NCBI GenBank assembly: GCA_029762575.1
Contig: JARVGL010000003.1
Coordinates: 1-55,571, forward strand
DNA length: 55,571 nucleotides
Direction: 5' to 3'
DNA from: Thermoplasmatota archaeon
GTDB taxonomy: Archaea; Thermoplasmatota; E2; DHVEG-1
The notes beneath the pieces were generated by a model. The model worked only from the letters and a program-made list of their open reading frames with translations. It ran no database searches and was not told where the DNA came from. This document shows, piece after piece, positions 21,583 to 31,117 of the stretch; the first letter of the stretch is position 1; each line of letters opens with the position of its first letter. A program made the position numbers and the translations under genes.

Positions 21583-22644
21583 TTAGTCCTCCGTGAATCT
21601 CATAAAAACATCCTCAAGGGACGGCTCACGTATCTGAAGGTTCATGATGTTGCCACCAGCTTTCACGACAGAGAGGATGACATTTGCTTTTGCAGATGCA
21701 AGACAGTTCACCTCAAGTAGCGTTCCTGTTGTTTCGACATGATCAACGTCTTTGAGCTTTTCAACTGCTTTTAAGATCTTCTCTGTCATTTTTTCTAAGA
21801 GTATGACGATTTTTGGTCGAAGATGCAACCGTGTTCCTAGATTATCGATCCTATCAACAGCAACGATCTTTCCTTTATTGATGATACAGACACGATCACA
21901 CATCTCCTGGATCTCTCCAAGTATATGGGAGGAGACGAGGACTGTTGCACCTCGTTGTTGCATATGTTTGATTTTCTCTCTCATAAACACAACACCCCGA
22001 GGATCCAGTCCACTTGATGGTTCATCAAGGATAAGGATCGATGGATCGCCCATGACCGCTCGAGCCATCCCAAGGCGTTGCAACATTCCTTTTGAGAACG
22101 CACCAACCTTTTTATCCACTGCATCAGCTAGACCAAATTCATTTAAAAGTGGTTGACAACATTGTTTAGAGACCTGTTTTATCTCAGCATAGAACATAAG
22201 ATTCTGTAACGCTGTTAGATTATCATAGAATGCAACCTTCTCTGGAAGATAACCTATCTGGGATTTCGCTTTTTTCTCATCGGTAAAAATGTTGGTACCG
22301 TTGATACGGATCTCTCCCTTATCTGGATAAAGTAAACCAAGGATTGCTTTGATGGTCGTTGTTTTCCCAGCACCATTAGGGCCAAGGAAACCAAAGATCT
22401 CTCCTTTCTTTATATGAAACGTTGCAGAATCAACAGCAGATACGGATTCAAAGGTCTTTGTTAACTCCACGACAGAGATAGCAGAAGAGGTATCATCAGA
22501 CGGGTGTAACGAAGGATCTTTAGGAAATTGAAAAGCACCGACATTGTTACAGGAGGGGCATGTGATCTTAACCGTCTGACCTGGTTCACCGTTCACGGTC
22601 TGAACAAAATCGCAAGAGGGGCATCTTATCTTTTTTTCAAGCAT
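21583..22644 (-). CDS. ABC transporter ATPase with N-terminal zinc ribbon
   Basis: Walker A 'GFLGPNGAGKTTTIK', signature 'FSKGMLQRLG', Walker B 'ILILDEPSSGLDP'; N-terminal 'IRCPSCDFVQ..VKITCPSCNN'. Confidence 0.93.
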   Translation of the reverse strand: MLEKKIRCPSCDFVQTVNGEPGQTVKITCPSCNNVGAFQFPKDPSLHPSDDTSSAISVVELTKTFESVSAVDSATFHIKKGEIFGFLGPNGAGKTTTIKAILGLLYPDKGEIRINGTNIFTDEKKAKSQIGYLPEKVAFYDNLTALQNLMFYAEIKQVSKQCCQPLLNEFGLADAVDKKVGAFSKGMLQRLGMARAVMGDPSILILDEPSSGLDPRGVVFMREKIKHMQQRGATVLVSSHILGEIQEMCDRVCIINKGKIVAVDRIDNLGTRLHLRPKIVILLEKMTEKILKAVEKLKDVDHVETTGTLLEVNCLASAKANVILSVVKAGGNIMNLQIREPSLEDVFMRFTED

Positions 22645-22714
22645 ATCTCTTCAGTACTCCTTAGAGGATTCCATGGAAAGTTACCTTTTTGGTCCATTTA
22701 AATGTTTAGGATGG

Positions 22715-22822
22715 TTAGCCGTTTTTCTTTTTTCTAAATGCAATAAAGAGAAAATACGCTAGGCTGCCATAGATGACGATGATGCCAACAAGAAGCATAA
22801 TAATCGCAGATACTGGTAGCAT
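22715..22822 (-). CDS. NSS transporter small accessory subunit (MetS-like, 35 aa)
   Basis: MLPVSAIIMLLVGIIVIYGSLAYFLFIAFRKKKNG; its ATG overlaps the TAA of the NSS gene (TAATG). Confidence 0.7.
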   Translation of the reverse strand: MLPVSAIIMLLVGIIVIYGSLAYFLFIAFRKKKNG

Positions 22823-24252
22823 TATACTATCTCCTTTTGTGATCTTTTCATAACAAGTATTGATAGAAGTATGATTGTCACAAGGGGTATGACCCCGACG
22901 AGTATTAAAACGAACCAGGGATAGTCCATGTAGGGATGAATGATGTTTTCGATGATAGAGAGCGCAAGAAGAAGGATGAGGACAGAAGGAATAATGAATT
23001 TGATGAGCACGAGCCACCAGTTTCCAATGTGAACCTCAGATGTTTTATTGGCATAGTTTTTAAGACCATGTAATGGTCCGAACCAGCCGATGAGGATACA
23101 TTCAACTAGACCCACTGCCACAAGTCCAAAGTTTGCAACGAAATGATCCATGAGCTGTAAAAGATAGAGTCCATTTCCAGCGGTAAAGAAAAGACTAAGA
23201 ACAAACCCGACAAAGCAAAGAATCGCGGTGATTTTTTCTTTTGTTATCTTGAAACGATGATTGATGCCTGCAGTGAGCGGTTCTATCATGGAGAATGCTG
23301 AATCGATTCCAAAAGTAAGTAGTGCGATATAGAATAGTATCCCAAAGATCGCTGCAGCAGCGGGGAGAAGGGAGATTGCTGTTGGATAGGTCACAAAGAC
23401 TAGAAAAGGACCTGCGATGCCAAGTTGATCGATACCGACGCCTTGGCTAGCTGCAAGATATCCAATGACAGAGAAGACGGTGAATCCTGCAAAAAACGAT
23501 GTTCCTGCGTCTGCAAGGGCAGTAATGATCGCGTTGTTGTTTATATCTGAGGTCTTTTTTAGATAGCTTGCATAGGTGATCATGATACCTTGTGCGACTC
23601 CTATGGAAAAGAATACTTGTGCATAGGCTGCTAGCCAGACATTAACATTTTTCAGAGCACTGAAATCTGGTGTAAGATAGTAGCTTATCCCGTCTATTGC
23701 CCCGGGTAATGTCATCCCTCGTATGGTAAGGATGAGAAGTAGTATCGTTGGTAATGGGACAGTGAGAAGGACTACTTTTCCTATGCGTTCAACTCCTTTG
23801 TAGAGGACAAGAAAGATCATCGTCCAAATAGCGATAAGTCCTAGTATTACAGGGATGCTCATGCCTCCGAATTCCAGTGGTCCTTCTGTCACCCTTAGGA
23901 ATGTGTGAAGGAAAAATGATTCCGTATTTGTTCCCCATCGAAGGTTTATAGCATAGATCATGTATGCAAAACACCACGCCATGATAACGACGTAATAGAT
24001 TGATACAAGAAACGGGATACATGATGCCCACCAACCGGTCCATTCCCATTTTTCGTTCATCTCTTTGAACGCAGCTGGAGGTGGTTTTTGTGACCAATGT
24101 CCTATTGTGAATTCGAGGATAAGAAGGGGGATGCCTGCGGTGAACAATGCGATGAAGAACGGAAGAAGAAATGCTCCACCTCCATTTGCATAACAGATAT
24201 AGGGGAATCTCCATACATTCCCAAGACCTATTGCAGAACCGACTGCCGCCAT
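22822..24252 (-). CDS. Neurotransmitter:sodium symporter (NSS/SNF) family transporter
   Basis: 'AAVGSAIGLGNVWRFPYICYANGGGAFLLPFF', 'GVERIGKVVLLTVPLP', 12-TM pattern. The conserved N-terminus extends upstream of the listed ATG. Confidence 0.93.
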   Translation of the reverse strand: MAAVGSAIGLGNVWRFPYICYANGGGAFLLPFFIALFTAGIPLLILEFTIGHWSQKPPPAAFKEMNEKWEWTGWWASCIPFLVSIYYVVIMAWCFAYMIYAINLRWGTNTESFFLHTFLRVTEGPLEFGGMSIPVILGLIAIWTMIFLVLYKGVERIGKVVLLTVPLPTILLLILTIRGMTLPGAIDGISYYLTPDFSALKNVNVWLAAYAQVFFSIGVAQGIMITYASYLKKTSDINNNAIITALADAGTSFFAGFTVFSVIGYLAASQGVGIDQLGIAGPFLVFVTYPTAISLLPAAAAIFGILFYIALLTFGIDSAFSMIEPLTAGINHRFKITKEKITAILCFVGFVLSLFFTAGNGLYLLQLMDHFVANFGLVAVGLVECILIGWFGPLHGLKNYANKTSEVHIGNWWLVLIKFIIPSVLILLLALSIIENIIHPYMDYPWFVLILVGVIPLVTIILLSILVMKRSQKEIV

Positions 24253-24465
24253 GATAAATGCAAGCCGAGAATTCCAATGTTCTTTTTGACTGATCGGTAT
24301 TCCCCCAAGTATTGAAAGATTGCTAAACAGATTATTTTAATAAGGAAATGATTATTTTAATTTATTGGATTGATCTATTTTCGGTTTTTTTGTATGAAAA
24401 CTATTTATGCAACAGTAATATACGAGCAATGTCCCTTATCATGAAATGTTTTAAAGGCTGCGGTC

Positions 24466-25416
24466 ATGAGCGTTGCACAATCTTCAGATAAATCCTTAAA
24501 TGAATCTTCTGCGTTGTTCATGATCATCATCTCTGTCATCTTTTGGGCTTGTGCTTTTCCTTTAATCAAGGTTGGTCTGACAGGTTTATCGCCAGAAAAC
24601 CTTGCAATCCTCCGGTTGTTTCTCGCTTCTTTAATTTTTTTAGCATTCTATCTTTTAAGACCAACAATGTTCTCCCGATTAAATAGAAAAGACATCCCTG
24701 TTCTCTTTGTACTAGGTTTTACTGGAATATCTGTATATCACCTAGGTTTGAATTATGGTGAACAATTTGTTTCAGCAGGTGCTGCGAGTTTGATCATTGC
24801 AACGATACCTATCTATGTGGTCATTCTTGCGGTTATCTTTTTAAAAGAGCACGTATCACTTAAAATAGGTCTAGGGATTATTATTTCCCTAGTAGGCGTT
24901 GTGGTCATCTCTTTATGGGGTAATCCCGAGACCGTAATCGAGATCAACTATATCTTAGGTGCACTAGCGGTCGTTGTTGCTGCATTTGTCGGGTCAGTGT
25001 ATACGATCGTAGGGAAAAAACTCTTGCAGCGCTATAATGGTTTTTCATTGACAGCGTATGCGTTTCTCTTTGGTAATCTTGGCTTAATCGTCTTTGTTCG
25101 TGGGTCTCTCTTCGAAGAGGTTAGTTCATTGTCACTTGAGATATGGGCAGCGGTTATTTTTTTGGCATGTTTTCCAACGGTAATTGCGTATTCATTATGG
25201 TATATAGTGCTTCAAGTAAAATCAGCTTCAGAACTTAGCGTGTTCCTGTATATAACACCGATATTGTCAACATTGATTTCAACTCTCTTTTTTGGAGAGA
25301 AGATAACTATCTATTACATTTTAGGTGGAATCCTCATTATTGGTGGGTTGTATATTGTCAATAAAAAAAAGGGAAAACGTCAGTATGCACCTTCATTACG
25401 CGTGGATCAAGGCTGA
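24466..25416 (+). CDS. EamA/DMT family transporter
   Basis: Two EamA repeats; 'VIFWACAFPLIKVGLTGLSPENLAILRLFLASL'. Confidence 0.88.
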   Translation: MSVAQSSDKSLNESSALFMIIISVIFWACAFPLIKVGLTGLSPENLAILRLFLASLIFLAFYLLRPTMFSRLNRKDIPVLFVLGFTGISVYHLGLNYGEQFVSAGAASLIIATIPIYVVILAVIFLKEHVSLKIGLGIIISLVGVVVISLWGNPETVIEINYILGALAVVVAAFVGSVYTIVGKKLLQRYNGFSLTAYAFLFGNLGLIVFVRGSLFEEVSSLSLEIWAAVIFLACFPTVIAYSLWYIVLQVKSASELSVFLYITPILSTLISTLFFGEKITIYYILGGILIIGGLYIVNKKKGKRQYAPSLRVDQG

Positions 25417-25471
25417 CCTAAATCTTTATTACTGTTTTCCTGTTCTCAGATTGGGTTCGATTATTGATTTT

Positions 25472-25556
25472 GCAGGGGTAGCCAAGCCAGGTCAACGGCG
25501 ACAGACTCAAGATCTGTTCCTGTAGAGGTTCGGGGGTTCAAATCCCTTCCCCTGCA
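25472..25556 (+). tRNA. tRNA-Leu (anticodon CAA, 25508-25510), no intron, CCA not encoded
   Basis: Manual cloverleaf: acceptor GCAGGGG/CCCCTGC + A; D-arm GCC..GGC; anticodon stem ACAGA-CTCAAGA-TCTGT; long variable arm CCTGTAGAGG; T-loop TTCAAAT. Confidence 0.95.
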
Positions 25557-25589
25557 CTTTTTTATATTCATAGTATATAATGTGTTATT

Positions 25590-25925
25590 ATGCAATATTA
25601 CAATGAAGAAATAATGAAAAATCTCAGATTGAAAATTGAAAAAGAAATCCTTAATTGGCCTGAGGTAACTACGAAAAAAATGTATGGTTGTCCCTGCTAT
25701 AAGCATAAAGAAAAATTATTTGCATTTCTTGTTACAGATGGTGTTGTTCTTACGAAAGCAAGTGAAAGGGACAAACTAGAATTGTCTAAGGAATTTCAGA
25801 TAAAACCTTTTCAAGCGGCAAATAGAACGATGAAAGGGTGGCCGCAGATACCAGTTGATGAGACGTCTGATCTTGGAAAAATCCTTGTATTCATAAAGAA
25901 TAGTTATGAAAATTCTAAAATCTGA
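25590..25925 (+). CDS. TfoX/MmcQ-like small protein
   Basis: 'TTKKMYGCPCYKHKEKLFAFLVTDGVVLTKASERDK' resembles the TfoX N-terminal/YjbR-like fold; 111 aa. Confidence 0.5.
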   Translation: MQYYNEEIMKNLRLKIEKEILNWPEVTTKKMYGCPCYKHKEKLFAFLVTDGVVLTKASERDKLELSKEFQIKPFQAANRTMKGWPQIPVDETSDLGKILVFIKNSYENSKI

Positions 25926-26179
25926 AAATATCTTCTATTTCTTTCATTGATCAATATCAACAGCTCAATTTTTGGAATATCACAAAAAAAACAGAACAGT
26001 GCTTTCCTTTTTCTGTAACTTTCTTTTCAATACTATTGGGTGAGTCATATTCGATTAATAACCTAACGGTATTAGATTTAGATAAGTTATCAGTTGGAAT
26101 ATTATTTGTTTTTGCGGTTGGAGCAGTATATAGGGTCATTATTGGTCTTATGGCCCAAGATATTGATCTCCAGAACTAG
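25919..26179 (+). pseudogene. Open frame lacking a convincing start, membrane-protein C-terminus remnant?
   Basis: Manual translation ...FIDQYQQLNFWNITKKTEQCFPFSVTFFSILLGESYSINNLTVLDLDKLSVGILFVFAVGAVYRVIIGLMAQDIDLQN*; no ATG before the last ten codons, no SD. Confidence 0.35.
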
Positions 26180-26219
26180 TAAGAATGATTTCGCAAGTGA
26201 GATGATCAAGTATAGCACT

Positions 26220-26996
26220 TCAAAAAGGGATCAACGGAAACAGTACGTAGAGGATTATATCTGCGGAGAAATGTGATATCATTGCTGATTCCAATCCTTT
26301 TTTCCAGTAAAGCCACCCAAAGATGACCCCGCCGATGCCGTTGAGCAAAATTGCACGAACAAGGATCAATGGGGTGATAGAGGTGATTGCTGCGGTAAAC
26401 GGAAGATGTACAATTCCAAAGAGAATAGCAGCAAGAAAAATGGCAAACCATACAAGACGATTTGTTGCTTTTTTATTTTCGGTTTTCTTTATTTTTAAAC
26501 ATATCCATATAATAAGGCTCATGAAGAATAATCGAAGCATTATCTCCTCATTTATAGCTCCATAGAATGATGCTAAGAACCCTTGCCAGACTGGTATAGC
26601 ATACGTTGTTAGATCTAAGTTTACATTTCCTAGACGGGATACAATGTAATCTCCAAGGAGTATTAGCACGCCTGCGATGATACCTAGTCCTATCGAGAGT
26701 CTCGTTATTGATCTAATAGAGGTTTTGACTTCTTTTTTTTCAATCAATCTTTCCAAAATGGGAGCTCCAAATCCGATTTTTTTTGATATGACTAGACCAA
26801 CTAATGTCAGCATGAAGAACATAATTGCACTTTGAACAATTGATAGAAGAATGATCACGGGGAAAGGAAGAGGGACTTGTTCCAAAAGGTCTTGTTGAAT
26901 TGTTAATGCAAAAGGCATTACAGCGATTACTCCGAAGATACTTGCTCCAAAGAGAATCAAAAACACTTTCCAATTTATTAATGAACCTCTTGTCAT
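26220..26996 (-). CDS. CPBP (CAAX/Abi) family intramembrane glutamic protease
   Basis: 'SFYGAINEEIMLRLFFMSL' (EExxxR) and 'ILFGIVHLPFTAAI', multi-TM. Confidence 0.85.
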   Translation of the reverse strand: MTRGSLINWKVFLILFGASIFGVIAVMPFALTIQQDLLEQVPLPFPVIILLSIVQSAIMFFMLTLVGLVISKKIGFGAPILERLIEKKEVKTSIRSITRLSIGLGIIAGVLILLGDYIVSRLGNVNLDLTTYAIPVWQGFLASFYGAINEEIMLRLFFMSLIIWICLKIKKTENKKATNRLVWFAIFLAAILFGIVHLPFTAAITSITPLILVRAILLNGIGGVIFGWLYWKKGLESAMISHFSADIILYVLFPLIPF

Positions 26997-27097
26997 TTTT
27001 CTTCACCTTGCGTAAAAGAGGTTGATATATTATCTTTTCTTAAATATGCTGCTTAGATGAAAAAACCGATGGTTTCAATACCCAAAAAGATTATTTT

Positions 27098-29029
27098 TTA
27101 AGGAAGGTAGTAAACTATCGAGTTATTCTTTATTTTTGACCATTTCTTATTGTTAATAAAAAACAATACTGCGATTACACTAAATATCATAAAATTAGCT
27201 CTTTCAAGATGCATAAATAAGCTAGGCGCCTCATCATAAAGTTCTGAATTGTAGAAACAATCTGAGGATAACAGATATGATAAAATAAGGGTGTCAAATC
27301 CTTCATTAAAATATCCCTGTGTTATATTGTAAGAACCTTGTTCAAATAACCGTTCAGCCTCTGGACAGGGGATGCCTGATGCATGGCATAGATCTATAGA
27401 AGTTTTTGTGATGTTCAATACTATTTGTATGAGCGAATCCTGTAATAACTCTGTATCTTGTATCTTCTGTAGTTCGAAAAAAGCCTCTTTCATTTGATAT
27501 AGACTCGTCGTATAGCTCTCATTATAGGTTTCCTTAAACAGGGATAATAGATCCTCTTGGGTCTGTTGCTCAAACACAGTAGCTATCTCTTTATAGATCT
27601 GAAGTAACATCCATGCTTGGTATTGCATTGAGATATCTGAAAGTGTTATGGCTAAAGCGACCTCTAAATTGTTATCAAGTGAGGTTACTGCCCACTGTTC
27701 AAGTCGATGGTTTTCAAAGAGAAACACGTTTTCTACGTCTTTAATGAGCGGTTGTAACGTGTCAAAATATGTTTGAGAGAGTTGTGAACATAGCACTGAT
27801 ACCTCACCAGTCTCATATGGTTCATAGATGTCAATATTACAGATATGAAAAGGGATAAAAATACTAGAATGGGCATGATTGGCAGCAAACCATCCATTCC
27901 CTAGAACATAGGGGTATTCTTTTGGTATCTTATAGATGGCTGATCCTTCGTAGATGAACTTGGGTTCACACATTGGTCGTAGACCTTTTAGCATTGATTC
28001 GTTCAATCGCGCCCACTCCATCATATCCTGAACGGTTATCGAACCAAGTGCTGGTTCAATGATCTGTTCCATTTGTCTTTGCCAGGCATGGTGCACTGTT
28101 TCAACATGGACCAATGCAGAAGATCCCTGTATATCTAGTACTGTAACACTATAGTCTCCAACTGTTTCTCGATTGCCAAGGGTTATAGTTACAGGATCTT
28201 TTATAAAGACAGGTTTTCCATTCTGGTAGGATATAAACGTAAAAAAAGGGATTTGTTTTGCACTAACGCTTGTATCAGTAACATTGGTAAACTGTATTCC
28301 TTGAAGTGAATTCAGAGTGATGATATTACCTTTCTTGACCAATTGCTGCTTTTCTATATCAAATGAGGCTGCGATGGGAAGCGTCCTAAAGAACTGAGTG
28401 TTCCATAGTTCTCTTGGATAATTTGAGATGACATCATATCCATTGACTATCTCTTTGATATGATAACGATACGCATCTGCTTCTACCACATATCCTTTGT
28501 CAGGTCCTAGGACAAAGAGATTTTCTGATACGCCGGGTGCATGTAACGTATCAACTACATCGTTTGTCAACAGTTCCACTGCTTCTTTTGTGGTTTCAGC
28601 TTGTTCACAAGCATATCTGATCCAGTCGAAATCATCCCAAGCATACTTAGTTGGGTTCACCCATCGTGAAAGAGAATCAGCATCTCCAAAAGCAAGCCCA
28701 GCATCAGTTAACACCATCCCAGATTTCACAATTGCCGGAGGGGTATCATTGCTGCTAGTGACCCCAATATACTTGTGAGCGGTAATGATGGAAATTTCTT
28801 CACCGGTCCATGGATGATGATACTCATACTGATATCCTTCTGGTATCATACAGAGCACTTGGTATCCTGGGCGGCTAGGATCACGGACTTTTAGAAGAAG
28901 GTTATATTCTCCCTCTGTTGCATTTCCGCAGACAATGATATCCTTACAAGCTGAGACATCTGGAAAGAAAAGTAGTAGGAGTACCATGGTGAAAAGAATC
29001 ATACTATTGCGTGCACATGTCTTTCCCAT
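27098..29029 (-). CDS. Secreted Ntn-hydrolase (C45/C69-like acyltransferase/dipeptidase) with C-terminal TM
   Basis: Signal peptide then 'SACKDIIVCGNATEGEYNLLLKVRDPSRPG' with candidate nucleophile Cys; C-terminal hydrophobic anchor. Confidence 0.65.
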   Translation of the reverse strand: MGKTCARNSMILFTMVLLLLFFPDVSACKDIIVCGNATEGEYNLLLKVRDPSRPGYQVLCMIPEGYQYEYHHPWTGEEISIITAHKYIGVTSSNDTPPAIVKSGMVLTDAGLAFGDADSLSRWVNPTKYAWDDFDWIRYACEQAETTKEAVELLTNDVVDTLHAPGVSENLFVLGPDKGYVVEADAYRYHIKEIVNGYDVISNYPRELWNTQFFRTLPIAASFDIEKQQLVKKGNIITLNSLQGIQFTNVTDTSVSAKQIPFFTFISYQNGKPVFIKDPVTITLGNRETVGDYSVTVLDIQGSSALVHVETVHHAWQRQMEQIIEPALGSITVQDMMEWARLNESMLKGLRPMCEPKFIYEGSAIYKIPKEYPYVLGNGWFAANHAHSSIFIPFHICNIDIYEPYETGEVSVLCSQLSQTYFDTLQPLIKDVENVFLFENHRLEQWAVTSLDNNLEVALAITLSDISMQYQAWMLLQIYKEIATVFEQQTQEDLLSLFKETYNESYTTSLYQMKEAFFELQKIQDTELLQDSLIQIVLNITKTSIDLCHASGIPCPEAERLFEQGSYNITQGYFNEGFDTLILSYLLSSDCFYNSELYDEAPSLFMHLERANFMIFSVIAVLFFINNKKWSKIKNNSIVYYLP

Positions 29030-29145
29030 ACAATAAGATAAAAATATTTATCCAGCTATATAAAACATTGGTCTTGTTCTTCTACTCCTAAGCGGTTTGA
29101 TATGAGCAAATATATTTGTAACATGAATGTGCTTCTAGTGGCCTT

Positions 29146-30057
29146 GTGAACGAACGATTCATCCTCGTACGATATGGAGAACTAGCATTAAAGAAGAGAG
29201 AGACTAGGAGACATTTTGAAAACACTCTCAAAAGGAACATCACCTCCGCATTCGCAAGTCAACACATCGATTGCAGGATAGAGACAAGTTGGGGGAGATT
29301 GTTTGTACATACCTCCGATCTATCAAAGGGCATGAATATCCTTCAGCATATCTTTGGTATCACCTCAATTAGTCCAGTTGTCTTATCCTCTTCAGATCTT
29401 CGCGCTCTTTCAAAGGATCTCACCTCGTATCTTACTGGAAAGATCTATTCCAACGATTCCTTTGCATTGAGAGTGACTCGGGTAGGAACCCATACGTATA
29501 CAAGCCAGGAGGTAGCAGTTCAACTTGGTGATGATATTAGACATACTTTTTCAAACAGGGTGGATCTAAACAAACCGGATAATGAGATATTTATAGAGAT
29601 CCGTGATGACAAGGCTTATATCTATTTAGAAAAAATTCCTGGTCCTGGTGGAATGCCATTAGGCACGCAAGGACGGGTGTGTGCCGTTCTTAGATGTGAA
29701 GATGATGTTGTCGCATCTTGGTTCTTATTAAGACGTGGATGTTCCATGGTTTTTTTCCTTCTAGACCCAACTGTTGAGGATTCTCTGTCCCTTCTTACAG
29801 ATACATGGTTTGTTCCTTCAAAGATATACTACAAAACAAAAACACAGGATTCTTTAAAACATCTCGATTTATTTTTGGTCTCTCACCACTGTATAGCTCT
29901 TTGTACAGGTGATAGTTTTTCGAAGAAAAAGAAAGATCTGATGGGGGAGTTACATGATATGAAGAAAGGTATCTCTCGACCAATATTAACCCCGCTTATT
30001 ACAATGACTGTCGATGAAATAGAACAGAAAAAAGTATCCTTAGGCTTGAAACCATGA
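29146..30057 (+). CDS. ThiI-like THUMP-domain protein with degenerate PP-loop (GTG start at 29146)
   Basis: 'FILVRYGELALKKRETRRHFENTLKRNI', THUMP region, 'GPGGMPLGTQGRVCAVLRCEDDVVASWFLLRRGC'. Confidence 0.85.
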   Translation: MNERFILVRYGELALKKRETRRHFENTLKRNITSAFASQHIDCRIETSWGRLFVHTSDLSKGMNILQHIFGITSISPVVLSSSDLRALSKDLTSYLTGKIYSNDSFALRVTRVGTHTYTSQEVAVQLGDDIRHTFSNRVDLNKPDNEIFIEIRDDKAYIYLEKIPGPGGMPLGTQGRVCAVLRCEDDVVASWFLLRRGCSMVFFLLDPTVEDSLSLLTDTWFVPSKIYYKTKTQDSLKHLDLFLVSHHCIALCTGDSFSKKKKDLMGELHDMKKGISRPILTPLITMTVDEIEQKKVSLGLKP

Positions 30058-30956
30058 ACATTGTCATATATGGAGCAGGGGCAATAGGATCCTTAATCGG
30101 CGCAAAGCTTTCAAGAAATAACAATGTCTTTCTCATCGGTCGAAAACCCCATATCGATGTTATCCGTTCGAAAGGATTGAACATCACTGGTAAAACAAAA
30201 TTTACTCAAACACTTCAAGCATCGGATAGTGTCTCTGATGTTACATTCAACGTGGACCTGTTGATACTAACTGTGAAATCCTATGATACACTTGATGCAA
30301 TGATACAAGCTAGACCACTAGTCTCGAAGGATACGATGGTGCTTACGTTACAAAATGGCCTAGATAATATTGAAAAGATCAAGACTGTGGTGCCTAAAGA
30401 ACAGATTCTAGCAGCTATCACTACACATGGTGTTGTTTTCAAAGAGCCCGGCAAGATCCATCATACAGGATTTGGACGTACGATACTAGGTGAACTTGAT
30501 GGGAAAAACACCCAACGTCTGGATACTCTAACTGACTTATTTAATAAGGCAAACATCCCAACAATAAAAAGCAACGATATCCTGAGAGATATCTGGCTGA
30601 AAGGTATCGTTAACTCTTCGATTAATCCTCTTACAGCACTCTTTACATGCAGAAATGGATATCTCAAAGAAAACCCTATCCTTTATCATCTGGTCCTTTG
30701 TCTCTGTGAGGAATCAGTTACTGTTGCTAGATGTATTGGATATCAATTCACGGCTAAAGAGTTGGCAGAACAAACATTCCAAGTGATCGATGAGACCGCT
30801 GAAAATTATTCATCGATGCTACAAAGCATCATACGAGGATCTAGAACAGAGATCGATTCAATTAACGGAATAATTGTAGCGAATGGAAAAAAGAATCATA
30901 TATCAGTTATGTTAAACGAAATCGTTTGCAATCTCATCAAACAACTGCATACATAA
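30054..30956 (+). CDS. panE: 2-dehydropantoate 2-reductase (ApbA/PanE family)
   Basis: 'IVIYGAGAIGSLIGAKLSRNNNVFLIGR', 'LTLQNGLDNIEKI', 'DILRDIWLKGIVNSSINPLTAL'. Confidence 0.88.
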   Translation: MNIVIYGAGAIGSLIGAKLSRNNNVFLIGRKPHIDVIRSKGLNITGKTKFTQTLQASDSVSDVTFNVDLLILTVKSYDTLDAMIQARPLVSKDTMVLTLQNGLDNIEKIKTVVPKEQILAAITTHGVVFKEPGKIHHTGFGRTILGELDGKNTQRLDTLTDLFNKANIPTIKSNDILRDIWLKGIVNSSINPLTALFTCRNGYLKENPILYHLVLCLCEESVTVARCIGYQFTAKELAEQTFQVIDETAENYSSMLQSIIRGSRTEIDSINGIIVANGKKNHISVMLNEIVCNLIKQLHT

Positions 30957-31117
30957 AAAAAAACACATGTTTGCAAATATTTTCTCATTAATCTTTTAGC
31001 CGTAATACCATTTTTTTCGCTAAAATTTGATTATCCGATATCTTGGTACTATTTTTTATAATGATTATATCATACTATTTTTGTTGTGATTACAGAAGTT
31101 ATGGAGGTAGAAGGTTT

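Noticed and set aside
23789-24277. 162-aa ORF in an alternative frame of the NSS transporter
   Set aside because: Out-of-frame reading on the same strand as a clear NSS gene.
24328-24363. Direct repeat GATTATTTTAAT x2
   Set aside because: Short and A/T-rich; two copies only, likely chance or promoter composition.
25472-25556. Intron-containing tRNA, prompted by endA nearby
   Set aside because: The cloverleaf closes perfectly without an intron.
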